A DNA stretch of 64,000 nt, from contig JAEMWC010001616.1 of assembly GCA_016490735.1 (NCBI GenBank), forward strand, positions 58,456-122,455, given 5' to 3'. A model generated the notes under the pieces. It was given only the letters and a program-made list of their open reading frames with translations, did no database searches and was not told where the DNA came from. This DNA is from Pachyseris speciosa. Its lineage: Eukaryota > Cnidaria > Anthozoa > Scleractinia > Pachyseridae. A program made the translations under genes and the position numbers. Within the stretch, counting starts at the first letter, position 1; the number at the start of each line of letters is the position of its first letter. Shown here piece after piece: positions 45,770 to 57,386 of the stretch.

Positions 45770-46221
45770 AGCCCCGGCCAAACGCTCGCAACATTTCAAC
45801 GCAACATCTTGCAACATTGTTGGGCACAACATGTTGCACACGTTTGGCCACCGTGTTGCAATATGTTGCAACATGTTGGATGGTGTTGGCTCAAATTTGA
45901 AAACGGTCAAATTTTTCGTGCAACATTTTGGATGTTGCATGATGTTGTATTCGTTTGGCCACATTCACGCAACATTGTTGCACTAGGGCATGCGCGCTAG
46001 GCTCATTTGCTATTTCAAAGCGCCAGAACACACGTTTGGCCACCCTGTTGCGATATGTTGCAACATGTTGGATGGTGTTGGCACATAAAAATCGACAACC
46101 CGCAAAATGTTGCGTTGAAATGTTGCGTGCGTTTGGCCGCCCCTTCACAACATCGTCACAACATGATGCAACAATGTTGCAGGATGTTGCGTTGAAATGT
46201 TGCGAATGTTTGGCCAGGGCT
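45770..46221. mobile_element. MITE built of CAACATGTTG words, TAA duplication
   Basis: A 452-bp element with ends AGCCCCGGCCAAACGC / GTTTGGCCAGGGCT and about 50-bp inverted repeats (GCAACATTTCAACGCAACAT). TAA flanks both sides (45767-45769, 46222-46224). The interior repeats the self-complementary word GCAACATGTTGC and CACGTTTGGCCACC. Confidence 0.8.
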
Positions 46222-46299
46222 TAAGAAGTCAAGAAATTTAACTGTCCCCCTACGCTCGCCATTTTTGTTAGTCTTCTTCGCAGCTGTTTTTAGGGCTGT

Positions 46300-46671
46300 T
46301 ACGCAACGCTCTTCTTTTTTTTTTTTGGGGGGGGGGGGGGCGTTGCATGACAACCCCTCCCCTCCCCCCCAAAAAAAGGCTGCGAGGGAGACTACATTTT
46401 TGTTGGTATGTTGTGATGTAAGCCCCAAAACTGGTTTTTCAATCTCACGCGAGATGTTGTTTCATGTAGCCAATCAAGGTCGCTGTTACATTGTCAAATC
46501 CCAGCGGACAATGTAGTAACCAATCAGCGACCTAGTTCAAAATCTAAACTAATTTGTCACATGGAAATGAGGTTGATTGCTTGTGCGACCAGTGGTCAGT
46601 CTCGGGAGCTTTTTTAAACCATTTTATTTTATCCTAGGTTTTCTGAGAACGGACCTCTGGAGCCAGGGTAA
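46300..46671. repeat. Homopolymer foldback and a MITE end
   Basis: 46311-46340 is T(n)G(n) and is answered by CCCCTCCCC...AAAAAAA to about 46377, a strong hairpin. 46650-46671 (ACCTCTGGAGCCAGGGTA) resembles one end of the Mutator-type MITE at 18836-19005; no partner end was found. Confidence 0.5.
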
Positions 46672-46704
46672 GTTTGTGTGGGCTCCCTGTGACTGAGCTT
46701 ACCT

Positions 46705-47060
46705 TCAACCGTCCTGATGAATTTTGATGACCCGTCGCCAATAAAGAAAGATATCTATATTCCTCGTCTTTACTAGCACTTCTTCTTGCATTGGAGTATA
46801 CAAAGTCTCGCCTTTCGGCCGAAAACTTTCCGACTCGTAAACTTGTCCATTTGGGTGAATAGTGAAAAATCTTCGACAACAAAGCGGAGTTGAGGTAATA
46901 CAATTCTTTGGTCGATTGGACGTCTTCAAGAATAAACCATTCTTGGTGTTTTGCTCTGGGAATCTGTCGCATGAGTTAGCAGAGTTGAGATTTTGGTCGT
47001 CATCCTTTCTTGGTCTTTTGGCAACCGAAGTGCAAGCACCTCGCCATGACGATGATCTGG
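46705..47060 (-). other. Possible 3' coding exon, unknown protein
   Basis: On the minus strand a good acceptor (TTCCTTTCCCTCCAG, exon from about 47060) opens a frame of about 118 codons ending at 46705. It includes CCRRFFTIHPNGQVYESESF, GETLYTPMQEEVL and NIDIFLYWRRVIKIHQDG. Composition looks coding, but no upstream exon and no family were recognised. Could be the last exon of a gene or a remnant. Confidence 0.3.
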
Positions 47061-47289
47061 AGGGAAAGGAACATCTGTTTCAAAATCCATGGGGAGATGT
47101 TAATCTTAGCAGGTCATCTTTGGGTCTTTCACAATCAAATAATGGGGAGCGAGTTTGTTAACTGCACGCAATGTTAACTCAAACTTTGTGTCACGTATAC
47201 TAGGCACGCCATCTTGACTTGGTAGCCATTCTTTTTCGAAAAACGCGCTTTCTCACGATTAACCTCGTTCCTAGGAAGAGGTGAAATCC

Positions 47290-47880
47290 TAGAGTAAAAG
47301 AATCGCCATGTAAAATAATAAATTAAGACTACAATGTGGAGCGATTACTCTGAAAAACATCAGATTGTTGTTCCTAACATGAATAGTTTGCCGGCAGGGA
47401 TTCTTTAAAAGACTCCAAAGTTGTTTGATTTTTAGCATGAATAGGAAGGCTGTTCCAGAGTTTTGCATCACGATGTGAAAATTACGTTTCCCTGCTTTAG
47501 AAAGGGGCCTGACAATGAACAAATTGTGAGACGAGCCCCTTAAATTGTGGAGTGAACTTGAGATGTATTTATGAAAATCTCATGAAGACGTGCCGGAAAG
47601 ATACTATTTATTGCCTTGTACATGGCAACCGCTAACTGATTTGTACGGCTTTGTTCAAGTGTATCCCAGCCAAGGTCATGCAGTAAAATAGAGGATGGAG
47701 TCGTATAATGAGAGTTAGTGATTATGCGGGCAGCCCTGTTTTGTAACTTTTGCAATTTATCCGATTGACATTTCCCAATACAACCCCATACAGGGCTACA
47801 ATAGTCAAAGTAGGTACAACAAGGACCATGGACCATGCAACACTTTGCACAGGGGCACCAAGTAGGTATGTGCATTATTT
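47290..47880 (-). mobile_element. LINE (CR1/L2-like) reverse-transcriptase end, broken
   Basis: Minus-strand text YFDYCSPVWG, KLQKLQNRAARIITNSHY, LGWDTLEQSRTNQLAVAMYK is the thumb/C-terminal region of a LINE RT. A one-base loss near 47541 moves the following NLRGSSHNLFIVRPLSKAGK into another frame. Truncated at 5'; non-functional. Confidence 0.8.
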
Positions 47881-48855
47881 CTACGAGGTCAGTTGCAATT
47901 CGCGTGACGGCACAGGTTTTAAATCAGACAACAGAAGCTACGGTGGCCAAAACGTTTTCGCCTGTTTTTGTTGGCTATTGAAACGCGGTCTTCAAACCAC
48001 GAAATGGAAAAACGAGCTGAACTTTGCATACGCCGCTTATTATATTGTGATGCACATGCGTACTAAGGAAAGCATACGAAACTGCTGTATTTTTTGACCT
48101 TTTAAGACAATGTACAAAACGAGAATTTTTCAAAATCTACTCATTAGAATTTGATGAAATTTGGCAGAATTGTTATTTTCAACGCGTTTCAATGAGAACT
48201 CTAAAACAGAAGTCGAACAAGCAAATTCTGTGAAACAATCAATTTTCACTGAGCAGCTTAATTCTTAATTTTAAACCCCTTTTGTTAAAATTTATTCGAG
48301 TTCATTTCAAACAATAATTATTTATTGAAAGCTGTGTGCAAGTTCATGACAAAAAACTAATGACTGGATTTTACGTAAGCGCGTCATAAAAGTAAAATTT
48401 TAGGGCTACTTTTAATCATCCGCTTTGCCATGGAAACAGGCGAAAGTGCCAATGTTAATCTTCCATTAGAAGTTTCAGCTTCTAAACTTCAATATTTCTC
48501 ACACAATGCCTTAACAAATGACATATGCATATAATCAAACCTATCAAAACTGTGTTCATCCACCTTAAAATGTTTATTAGGGCCCCGAAGATATGGCATC
48601 TTCAAACCGGGATCACAAGCTTCAATCTGAATCTAGCGTGTGAAGTAAATAAATGAATAAAGTTATTTTCTATACTGGGACACGCAACTCGGAAAAAAAA
48701 TCGCCTCCTCCCAACAGAGGTCGAACCTATGACCTTTCTCACTAGCTCCGATGCTCTGTGACAGCTTAGAAAATTTACAGCTTTTATTACTAAAGAGGCT
48801 TTCGAATAGAAACAAATTTTTGAGCTTCCCTTGGGGATGGCACGCGAGGGGGAGG
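47881..48855. other. Intergenic, no gene seen
   Basis: AT-rich, no recognisable exon or repeat. A G-rich run at 48848-48875 leads into the PPWD1-like exon. Confidence 0.45.
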
Positions 48856-48865
48856 GGAGGGGGGG

Positions 48866-49012
48866 GGGAGGGGGAGTCCATCTGGGGCGGAGTGTTTGAA
48901 GACGAGTTTCACCGGAATCGAAGACATGTCCGACCGTATACAGTCATTGTGGCTAATACGGGACCAAACACAAATGGTTCACAATTCTTTAGCAAGGTCG
49001 TGCTAACGGTGA
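48866..49012 (+). pseudogene. Orphan cyclophilin exon, PPWD1-like
   Basis: The text [16 protein letters not shown], then [20 protein letters not shown], matches from memory the catalytic cyclophilin domain of PPWD1 (ESIWGGEFEDEFH type). The exon ends in VVLT followed by a GTGAGT donor, where the PPWD1 exon would end before PWLD. The adjoining exons and WD repeats are absent, the 5' side is a poly-G run, and several core residues differ (usual MANAG is VANTG, usual FITVV is FSKVV). Best read as a duplicated, decaying exon. Confidence 0.65.
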
Positions 49013-49671
49013 GTTAAAAAACTGGTCCTCAAAATAGGCACACTAGAGTGAACATGCATTGGCATTTCGTTTGGAGAGCATGAAGAAAGTCTTTTATTAA
49101 GCGTCAAAGGGGAAGGAAACATTGGTGAATAGTTACCAAGCCGCAGGTTATGTCGCAGAGATTGTCCACTGGAGATTTAACACAAATTTACGACTATACT
49201 TCGGAACTAAAATAAAAAGATGAAGGTGACAAAAAAAGATGTCGTTAGGTACCTTTGTCTATAGTTGTGGGCTTAAAAAGCAAAAGTGCATCAGTGAAGA
49301 AATCCTGTGGATGAAGTGCTTTGGTCGAAACTGAATCGGACAGATTTCCGTGTATAACGATTTTAAAGCTTTTCTTGATAAGATTAAGTGTTTCGAATAC
49401 CATTTGTTTCTAGTATTTTTATTCCAAAGGTCGTTTGGCTTAGTTCGCTTTCCTTCTAATTCTTTCTAATAACCTCAGCTTGGATTCAGATGAAAAAAAA
49501 AAAAGTAGAGAAAAACTTTATCAAAAAATGCCCGCCGTGTTAGTTGCCAGCAAAACAATATGGCTTCCGCTCCGTAACCAAGCCTTGAAATTCTTGTATT
49601 TCAGGCTGGCCACGGTGACTATTACCCCTGGAAATTATACTAATTTTTATTTACCAATAGCCCATCTCACA
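49013..49671. other. Intergenic, no gene seen
   Basis: No further cyclophilin exon and no other coding signal. Confidence 0.45.
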
Positions 49672-49679
49672 AATGCAAG

Positions 49680-49832
49680 CTCAGTGACCGGGCCTATGAA
49701 TGGAAACGAGGCTGGGGTGACCTAGTTCAGCATAAGAACAAAGAACATGATTTACATCAGAAAGGCAGTGAGGTCCGTATCAAAACGAGGTCACCGCCAG
49801 CCTCGTTCCCATTCATAAGCCAGGTCACTGAG
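49680..49832. mobile_element. Palindromic MITE, 8-bp target duplication
   Basis: Ends CTCAGTGACC...GGTCACTGAG with about 45-bp arms (TATGAATGG, ACGAGGCTGG, GGTGACCT). Flanks AATGCAAG (49672-49679) and TATGCAAG (49833-49840) form an 8-bp duplication with one mismatch, as for hAT-type elements. Confidence 0.7.
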
Positions 49833-49887
49833 TATGCAAGTGTAAAAAGCTCATAAGGACGGTGGACGCCATATTACGTTTATATAG

Positions 49888-51160
49888 TTTAACAAGAAAT
49901 AACACACAAACTGCGGTGATAAACATGACAATAAAACGCATCGTTGGAAAACAAAAATAAAACTATATCGTTTAACTTGACAACTTGACGTTTCGTATGT
50001 TTCGACATACATCTTCAGAAGTGACCGTTAGGAATTAAAGTAACAACTAAATTTTAAATTTAAGATAAGGTCTTCTCAATAACTGTCACTCAAATATCAA
50101 ATTCACCGTTGAATTTGAAGAGAACAATACAATCCCTTTCCTGGACATTCTCATCAAACGCCACAGTCAAACTTTCTCAACATCCATCTACCGAAAGAAG
50201 ACCTTTACCGGCCTGTACACAAAATGGGACTCCTTCACACCTAGGAAATATAAAGTAAACCTCATCCGCACGTTCACTTTTCGTTGTTTCCGCATCTGTT
50301 CGTCACCCTCTCTTTTGCGGTCTTGTTTAAATGAACTGAGGAAGTTGTTGTTACAAAACGGTTACCCTGCTGGTGTTGTCAATTACAACATTAATGATGT
50401 TCTGAACAGGCAACAAAACAGACCGAAGATTCCAACCACCACAGTCCCCAAAAAGGAAATAATCTTAGTTCTACCTTATTTAGGAGTAAAAAGCAAAATT
50501 GTTACCAAACAGCTGAAGACCTGCATTAGTAAATTTTATGGCTGCATTGATCTTAAGGTTATTTTCCAAAGCGCTCATCGCATTAAGTCTCTTTTCCCTA
50601 CAAAGATAGAATTAACCGTTCCCAAATGTCAAAAGTTGTTTATAAGGCTAGTTGTTGGGACTGCCAGGATTTCTACATTGGAAAAACGAAACGCAGATTG
50701 CATGACAGAAAAACTGAACATTTTAAAGCGATCACGAGTAGCTGTCATGCATCTGCTATCGCAGACCACGTCGCGTCAACTGGTCACAACTTTAAATGGG
50801 ACCACTTTGAGATATTAGCAAAAGGTCGGTCAGATACGCATTGCAAGATAAAGGAGACTCTACTAATTAGAGAATTGAAACCTACCTTAAATGAAAATGT
50901 AAGCAGCGAAAAGCTGTATCTCTATTAGTTTGCATCTTTTATATGCAAATTATTTTTAGCTTCTGTCAAGGTTATTGTTAATTAGTTACTTATCTTAAAT
51001 TTAAATTTAGTTGTTACTTTAATTCCTAACGGTCACTTCTGAAGATGTATGTCGAAACATACGAAACGTCAAGTTAAACGATATAGTTTTATTTTTGTTT
51101 TCCAACGATGCGTTTTATTGTCATGTTTATCACCGCAGTTTGTGTGTTATTTCTTGTTAA
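49888..51160 (+). mobile_element. Penelope-like element with inverted terminal arms
   Basis: Arms of about 175 bp (49888-50066 and about 50985-51160) are inverted copies (CAAGAAATAACACACAAACT, TTGACGTTTCGTATG, AGAAGTGACCGTTAGG). Between them lies the 3' part of a Penelope-type ORF: IKFTVEFEENNTIPFLDILI (RT C-terminal region) from about 50069, then a GIY-YIG nuclease domain (VYKASCWDCQDFYIGKTKRR, HDRKTEHFK) ending at 50928. One frameshift, probably a lost T near 50591-50594, separates the two parts. The palm/finger RT motifs are missing, so the copy is 5'-truncated and dead. Confidence 0.85.
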
Positions 51161-51414
51161 GCTACGATGGCCAAAGACAAAGAGTATTTACGATAACGTT
51201 TATATAGTATTCGTTATCACCAGGAGTGACGTCATACGATTCTAGGCACGAAAGTGAGAAAATAGAGATCCAGTAAGAGAAGGAGCAGCGCCCAAGGGTT
51301 TAGCACTGATCTACACTGATTAGGCTTAAGCATTGATTTGGAATTGGTTAGCTTTCATTATTGTGATAGGCAACTCTATATAAATATGTGAAAAATTATG
51401 TCGCTGACACCTTT
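51161..51414. other. Short intergenic segment
   Basis: No gene or clear repeat seen between the Penelope-like element and the next MITE. Confidence 0.4.
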
Positions 51415-51859
51415 CAGGGGCACCCAACGAGCCAAATCAGCCAAAAGCTGTAGAAAGGCATCTTTAAGTGCCTTATCGTGTTTGAAGCCTGTTTAAAGTG
51501 ATGTTTTCATAAGCTAGAAGAAGTTCATCTGTTCGGATTCCCTAGCTGAAATTTTAATTGCCCGAAAATGTTAGGGAACAAGATATTCCTTTGAGAAAAT
51601 GCAAGCTGACATGAACTTTTCAGGAACTTTCTAAGAAACCATTTTCTTTCCGAAAATGCTAGCCGACGTTTTTGACTGCCAAAAACAGCAATACGACCTC
51701 TCCGAAAACCTCAGGGGCTATGATTTCCTAATTGCGAATCTCTTAGGCCACGTTTTAGTTACGAAAATCCGAGTGCACTCTTTCGTCGAAGCCGAAAACC
51801 CGAGGCGCATTACCCCCACCGAACAGATATCTACCGAAACTTGTCGTTGGGTGCCCCTG
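51415..51859 (-). mobile_element. CAGGGGCACCC MITE, 6-bp target duplication
   Basis: A 445-bp unit with ends CAGGGGCACCCAACGA / TCGTTGGGTGCCCCTG and flanking direct repeats ACCTTT (51409-51414 and 51860-51865). It is inverted relative to the copy at 62670-63117. No ORF of note. Confidence 0.8.
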
Positions 51860-51925
51860 ACCTTTCCCGGGTTGGAGTAGAGACATGGCTAGGAGAAGAT
51901 AAGCAAATTAAAACGAGGGTGTCTG

Positions 51926-52490
51926 GAAAACTCAGACCTAGAAAACTCAGACCCCCCAATCTGGAAAACTCAGACCCCCTCAAAACTATACAAATTTTCG
52001 AAGTCAAATAAACGTGGGCAAAATGAATTATCGCCGTTCAGTGCGCTGAAATGTTACACCCTCCGTTTATCGCAGATAACAAACACTTCAGCTTTGTCGT
52101 CCCATGTAATTATAATCGGCTCCGGAGCACAAGACCTAGAAAACTCAGACCCCCCCAATCTGGAAAACTCAGACCCCTCAAAACTATACAAATTTTCGAA
52201 GTCAAATAAACGTGGGCAAAATGAATTATCGCCGTTCAGTGCGCTGAAATGTTACACCCTCCGTTTATCGCAGATAACAAACACTTCACCTTTGTCGTCC
52301 CATGTTATTATAATCGGCTCCGGAGCACAAGACCTAGAAAACTCAGACCCCCCCAAACTGGAAAACTCAGACCCCCTCATAACTATACAAATTTTCAAAG
52401 TCAAATAAACGTGGGGAAAATGAATTATCGCCGTTCAGTGCGCTGATATGTTACACCCTCTGTTTGTACAATTTCTGTACTGAATTGAAT
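51926..52490. repeat. Left subterminal 198-bp tandem array
   Basis: CCTAGAAAACTCAGACCCCC recurs at about 51937, 52135 and 52333 (198-bp period). Each unit also contains AATAAACGTGGG, GAATTATCGCCGTTCAGTGC and CGGCTCCGGAGCACAAG. Short open frames in it are repeat by-products. Confidence 0.9.
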
Positions 52491-52873
52491 AGATAACAAA
52501 CATTGAACGTCCTTGCTGTCTCATTAGAGAGATTATCTTAGTGCTCTAAAACTAAACTGAACCATGAGTGACGTACGCGTTTCAGGATTGGGGTGAAATG
52601 TTTCGCAGATCAAAAATACTGAGACCCGGTCATATAATGTTACGAGTCGACTTTTTGTAGCTGATTTGTGTGAAGAGGAAACGAAGGAAATAAAGGGCTG
52701 CTACATATCTTATAATCGATCCTAAGTATTAAAAAGCATTTTATACTAGTGGTAGTTGTGTGACGGTCACACGAGGCAAACAACACGTGACAATTTGGCG
52801 CGAAATTTTGCATTTTGGCCACAAGCAGTGCAAGGTCACATCGTTCAGCGTCGTTCCCTTTCAGGCGCTAATC
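52491..52873 (+). promoter_or_regulatory. Probable promoter/5' UTR of the kinase-transposase gene
   Basis: Unique sequence between the repeat array and the start codon, containing CACACGAGGCAAACAACACGTGAC with an E-box (CACGTG). A CCCTTTCAG acceptor-like site lies 9 bases before the ATG, so a 5' non-coding exon is possible. No TATA box recognised. Confidence 0.35.
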
Positions 52874-55800
52874 ATGTCTAAACAATTCAAACTACCGGTT
52901 TTTCGAAACCACAATACTACAAGCATTGCAGGAGTGCCAGTGTTTGACCCTAATCGACTGAAAGTCAAGAACAGGATCGGCCAAGGAAGTTTTGGTGAGG
53001 TGTACACAGCAGAACACGTGGATCCTCGACAACCTTTTAGCGAAACAGTGGTAATCAAGAAAGCAATCAGAGCACTTGACGCGGAAGAAAGAAGGCTTTT
53101 CCTTAAAGAAGTCGCTCTTCTCAAAGGTTTGGATCATGCAAACGTTGTACATGTGAAAGGGGTTTGCTACAAACCCTGCGCCTTAATGCTGGAGTATCTG
53201 TATTTCAGTTTTATTCCTTTTGGAGAGAATAAACGAGTGAGTTCTCTAGATGACCTCCTGCTTCACATTGACGCTGAGTACAGCTTTGAAGGGTTTGAAG
53301 ACCTGGTTATGTTCGCTGCTAGAGATATTGTACGTGGACTGGCCTACCTCCACGCTAATGGCGTTGCTCATCGGGATCTAAAACCAGCTAATGTTTTGGT
53401 AAGCAACCAACATTACTCTACATTAAGCGGCGAAGATCAGATTGGAGTGCATTTTACCACACGCCCTATAGTCTGCAAGCTCACGGATTTCGGGGAAAGC
53501 CGTTCACACAGTGTTCAAACAAACACTGTTCTCGCCACAAAAACCAAACGCGTAGATCGAGGCACTGCGGTCTACATGTCTCCTGAAATCCTGGTCCAGG
53601 ATAACAGCACTTTTGAAGCATCTCTCCACAATCTGATGGCGTCTGACATCTGGGCTCTTGGTATGACATTCTTTACGATGATAAATCCAAGCCTCAAGTG
53701 TCCCTATTTGCTGGAGATAAGATCATCAAAGGAAACCATTGCAACGCAGGGGGATGTCCAGAAGTTTGTAAGCAACCTTCTCCGCAACAAGAAACTTCCC
53801 AAGTCGGATGGCAAGTACAATAAAAGCCGCGCGACTGCTTGGTCCTACCTAGAGGAAGTGTACCTTGGCTGCACTAACTTCGACCCCAGCAAGCGATTTA
53901 CCCTGTGTGATATCGATGAGGTACTAGATGGGAAATACGACGTCTATAAAACCTGTGACGTTGTGAAGTTAAGTGTTACACAAAGCACTGCCATCGAACA
54001 GGCGGACCGCGAAATTGCCAACCGTATACAGAATCAGAACCAGTCACCCGGTCCAGTCAATGTTTCCAATGAGGGCACTAATGCCTGCGCCTTTCTTTCT
54101 GTAAAAATTGGTGACAGGATAATTCATGAACTTGACGGGAACATATCAGACACTGTTTCCGTAGCTGAAATGGTTGAAGAAGTTATTTGGTGTTTGCCCG
54201 AAAAAGTAAATGACCATCGCGATGTGGCCAGGCTGTACGATGTGTTAGAAGCGTACTCAATTCTGTCACAGATAAAAGTTCTGAATTCCAGATATGAGTT
54301 TTTTGAAGAGCTGCCATATGCAGATTGCATATACAGTTTTGAGTCAAGGAAGAGGCTGCATGACAAATTATGTACCCTTGGAGAGAACGCCTTCACTGCC
54401 ATTTTTTCCAGTGTGCCGTATATCTTACTTATCGGCTGCACCGGGGAAAGGCCGTTCCTTATCGACACACACACTGGCTCCCTGATAGTGGGAAGAAACA
54501 ACACCGATTCGACATGGAGATCACTTTGCATCTGGCTCTGGGACAGACTCTTGAATGCTGGTGTAAAGGAGGGTACAAGCCAGTCTCTTTCTGTCATGAA
54601 ACCAACAGCAAGGTAATTAGAATGAACGTACATGATTTTGTATAGATCCGGAAATGAGATGACAGTCTAGCTATTAAAAGGGGTGGTAGGTGGGTGGGGA
54701 GTGTAGGCTGAACTGAACGTGCCATGTCAACCCACTGTACCTTTGCGAGAATTTCATTCGTATTGATTTGAACGAAAGGCTCGTTGCGATAAAGAAAACT
54801 TCCAGGCACACCACCAATCAATTTATTGAAATGCTGTCTTCCTTCGCTGTGTGTTAATTACTGTTACCCTCGCGCGTTTTCCATTTTAATGCTCCAACAC
54901 AACTGTTAATGAAAAGAATGTCCATTTCCTGTTTTATATCCTCACAATTTCTATAATCTGAATTTTTGGTGTGATTTCTATATATGTACGCAGCGTGTAA
55001 CGTACCGTTACCTTGCTGAAAAGTTCTGGACGCCTTCTACGAGTAACGTATGATAGGTATTTTGCGTTGTTTCCAGTGTGTCGGTGAAATTTTTAATTTT
55101 CTTGTGTTAATGGATTCGTTTATAGCAGTGATGGAAATAACAACCAAACACCGGCTGACGAACGGGATTCAAATTGCAGCTCATCTTCAGAAGAACCTCC
55201 TAGCTCAAAAGGTTCCACAAAGAGAAAATGCGAAGTACCCTTACCTAATGAACAAATGCAGGGCAAACGAAGCTGCCAGGGAAAGAGTGGTGATAAGGTA
55301 CAGTGAACGAGCCCATTCTGTTTGAAGGGTGAAACTGTTTCAGTCTGTTTGACGCGTGAAACAAAGGCGCCTCCAATGGAACATCGTACTCGATTTACGT
55401 TGGAAATACACTTGTATAAAAATGTTTCCCTTGCACAGTTTCAAATCGAAGTAATAAGAACTTGTTATGTACCCAATTGAAATTTCTAGCAGAGTGGCAT
55501 TAACAACCTCGTTAGCCTGCCAAACGTTATTATATTCTTTTGCTTTCAGGCTGCAAGCGGCGAGACACAAACTGTAAAATCACCTCCTAACGACTTGTCT
55601 CAAGATGAGAACATAGATCAGGTAGATCCCAAACCACTTTGTTATCTATCTGAAAACTTCGTGCTAGGAATTAATATATCATAGTTAACTGAGCTTCCAA
55701 TGTTGCATTTACTAAAGAAATTCCCTACACGTTGCTGTCCTTTAAATTTGATTTAATTGGCTTTAGGAGGCAATCGACTTTGGAGCAGCTGCTTCGTTTG

Positions 55801-57354
55801 GTATGGACCCACTTCATGTCAAGGAAAATGACGGGGGACACATATCTGTCCAGGTATGCGCATATCTATAACCCCATGCATTCAATTACTTTTCAATACA
55901 AGTTGTTGTTTTCGCGATGCTTTTGCTTGCACATGAGTGAAAGCAAGAAAGTCGTTGGAAGCAAAATTAAGTTTGGGGTGTTGCGAAAACCGTTTGGACA
56001 TATTTCCAAGATGTTATGTTCATCTAGAATCAAGAAAAGCCCCTTTGGGGAGGTTCAATAAAGTATGCATGTATGTATGTAAGTCTTGCACTTGTCATAG
56101 GTGGAAATAGGCCTGATTTGCCACTCCCGAGCTATCACAAATTCTTCACCTTACAAACGTTCCGTAGTCAGAGAGAGCTCAGCACTGAAAAGCCTTTGGG
56201 AAACTTCCGTGAGTTCTAATTGGTCTATGATTTTCAAGTTAACCGTCATGCAATCGTAGATCACGAAAGTTACTTCGTGTTAAAAAAGACAACTTAAGCA
56301 AGAACTACAGTATTGTTAACTAATTAAACTGTTTTTAATCTCTAAGGATACAAGGAGTAGGAGGCAAACCGCACCAGTTGTTATTGATCTTTCTCAAGAA
56401 GAACAGACAGCTCAGGTGAATAATGTGCCAAATTGTTGTAAAGGCAACAGATGAATTTAAAATGGAGGTTTGATCATGAGTAGAAAATGAGCAGTGTAAA
56501 AAGTGCTTTTTCTTCCAGGCTAGAGCAACCGCGAAGAGAAAAGCGGGCCCACCACAATATTCCATTGACCTTTCTTCCTGTGGAGAACCAATCACCCAGG
56601 TAAGTCGTACATAACTGACAAAAAAAAAACGACAACAACAACAACGATTTGATAATAACCGTACATCCAGGCATGTACAAGACTTTTTGGATGTAGTGGC
56701 TACTGGAATGGCACATTATAGTGGGCAGGTGCGCCAAAAAAAACTTACATTTCCTCGCTTCGGGCGAAAAATCGCCCCGTGTTAGGTTTTCAGTTTCCAT
56801 GTCAGTAGGACCTTGTGATTATTAAGTGGCTACTGAGTGATGAAGAACCTAATAAGATTATAATTAAGTAGACACCTTAAACTGGGCATGGGTGTGAAAA
56901 AAGACAAGCCGACATTATTGATAACTTGGAGGAAAAATCTGCACCAGTATCAATACCAAGTTTGAGTAATTTTTACTGGCTTTGTAGAACGTCAGAGAGT
57001 GTGTGATATGCCAAATGCAAAGTTAACACAACACCCGTATTAAGAACAAGCTCGTATTTTAGTATAAATGATGTCATTGTAACAAAATCGTTATTTCTAG
57101 GTTACGCCTACCAAGAGAAAACCTGGCTCACCAACGCATTCTATCGACCTTTCTTCCTCTGAAGAGGAAACCACTGAGGTAGGTCGCACGAATGATATAG
57201 TTTTAGGTTAGATGTAGAGTCTTTCTTTCAGAGATACTGGCAAGGTTTAAAAAAAATAACCTTCCGTTGAGCGAATGACATTAATTTAGTTCACATATGG
57301 GTAAGTACTGATCTACCCGAGACAAATTCCCGGACTCAACGTCATATGTGGGTT

Positions 57355-57386
<32 letters not shown>

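Noticed and set aside
46265..46516. ORF through the T/G homopolymer region
   Set aside because: Low-complexity hairpin sequence, no family resemblance.
52094..52408. 104-codon ORF near the MULE left end, and 109-codon ORF at 62075-62404
   Set aside because: Both run through the 198-bp repeats and mirror each other.
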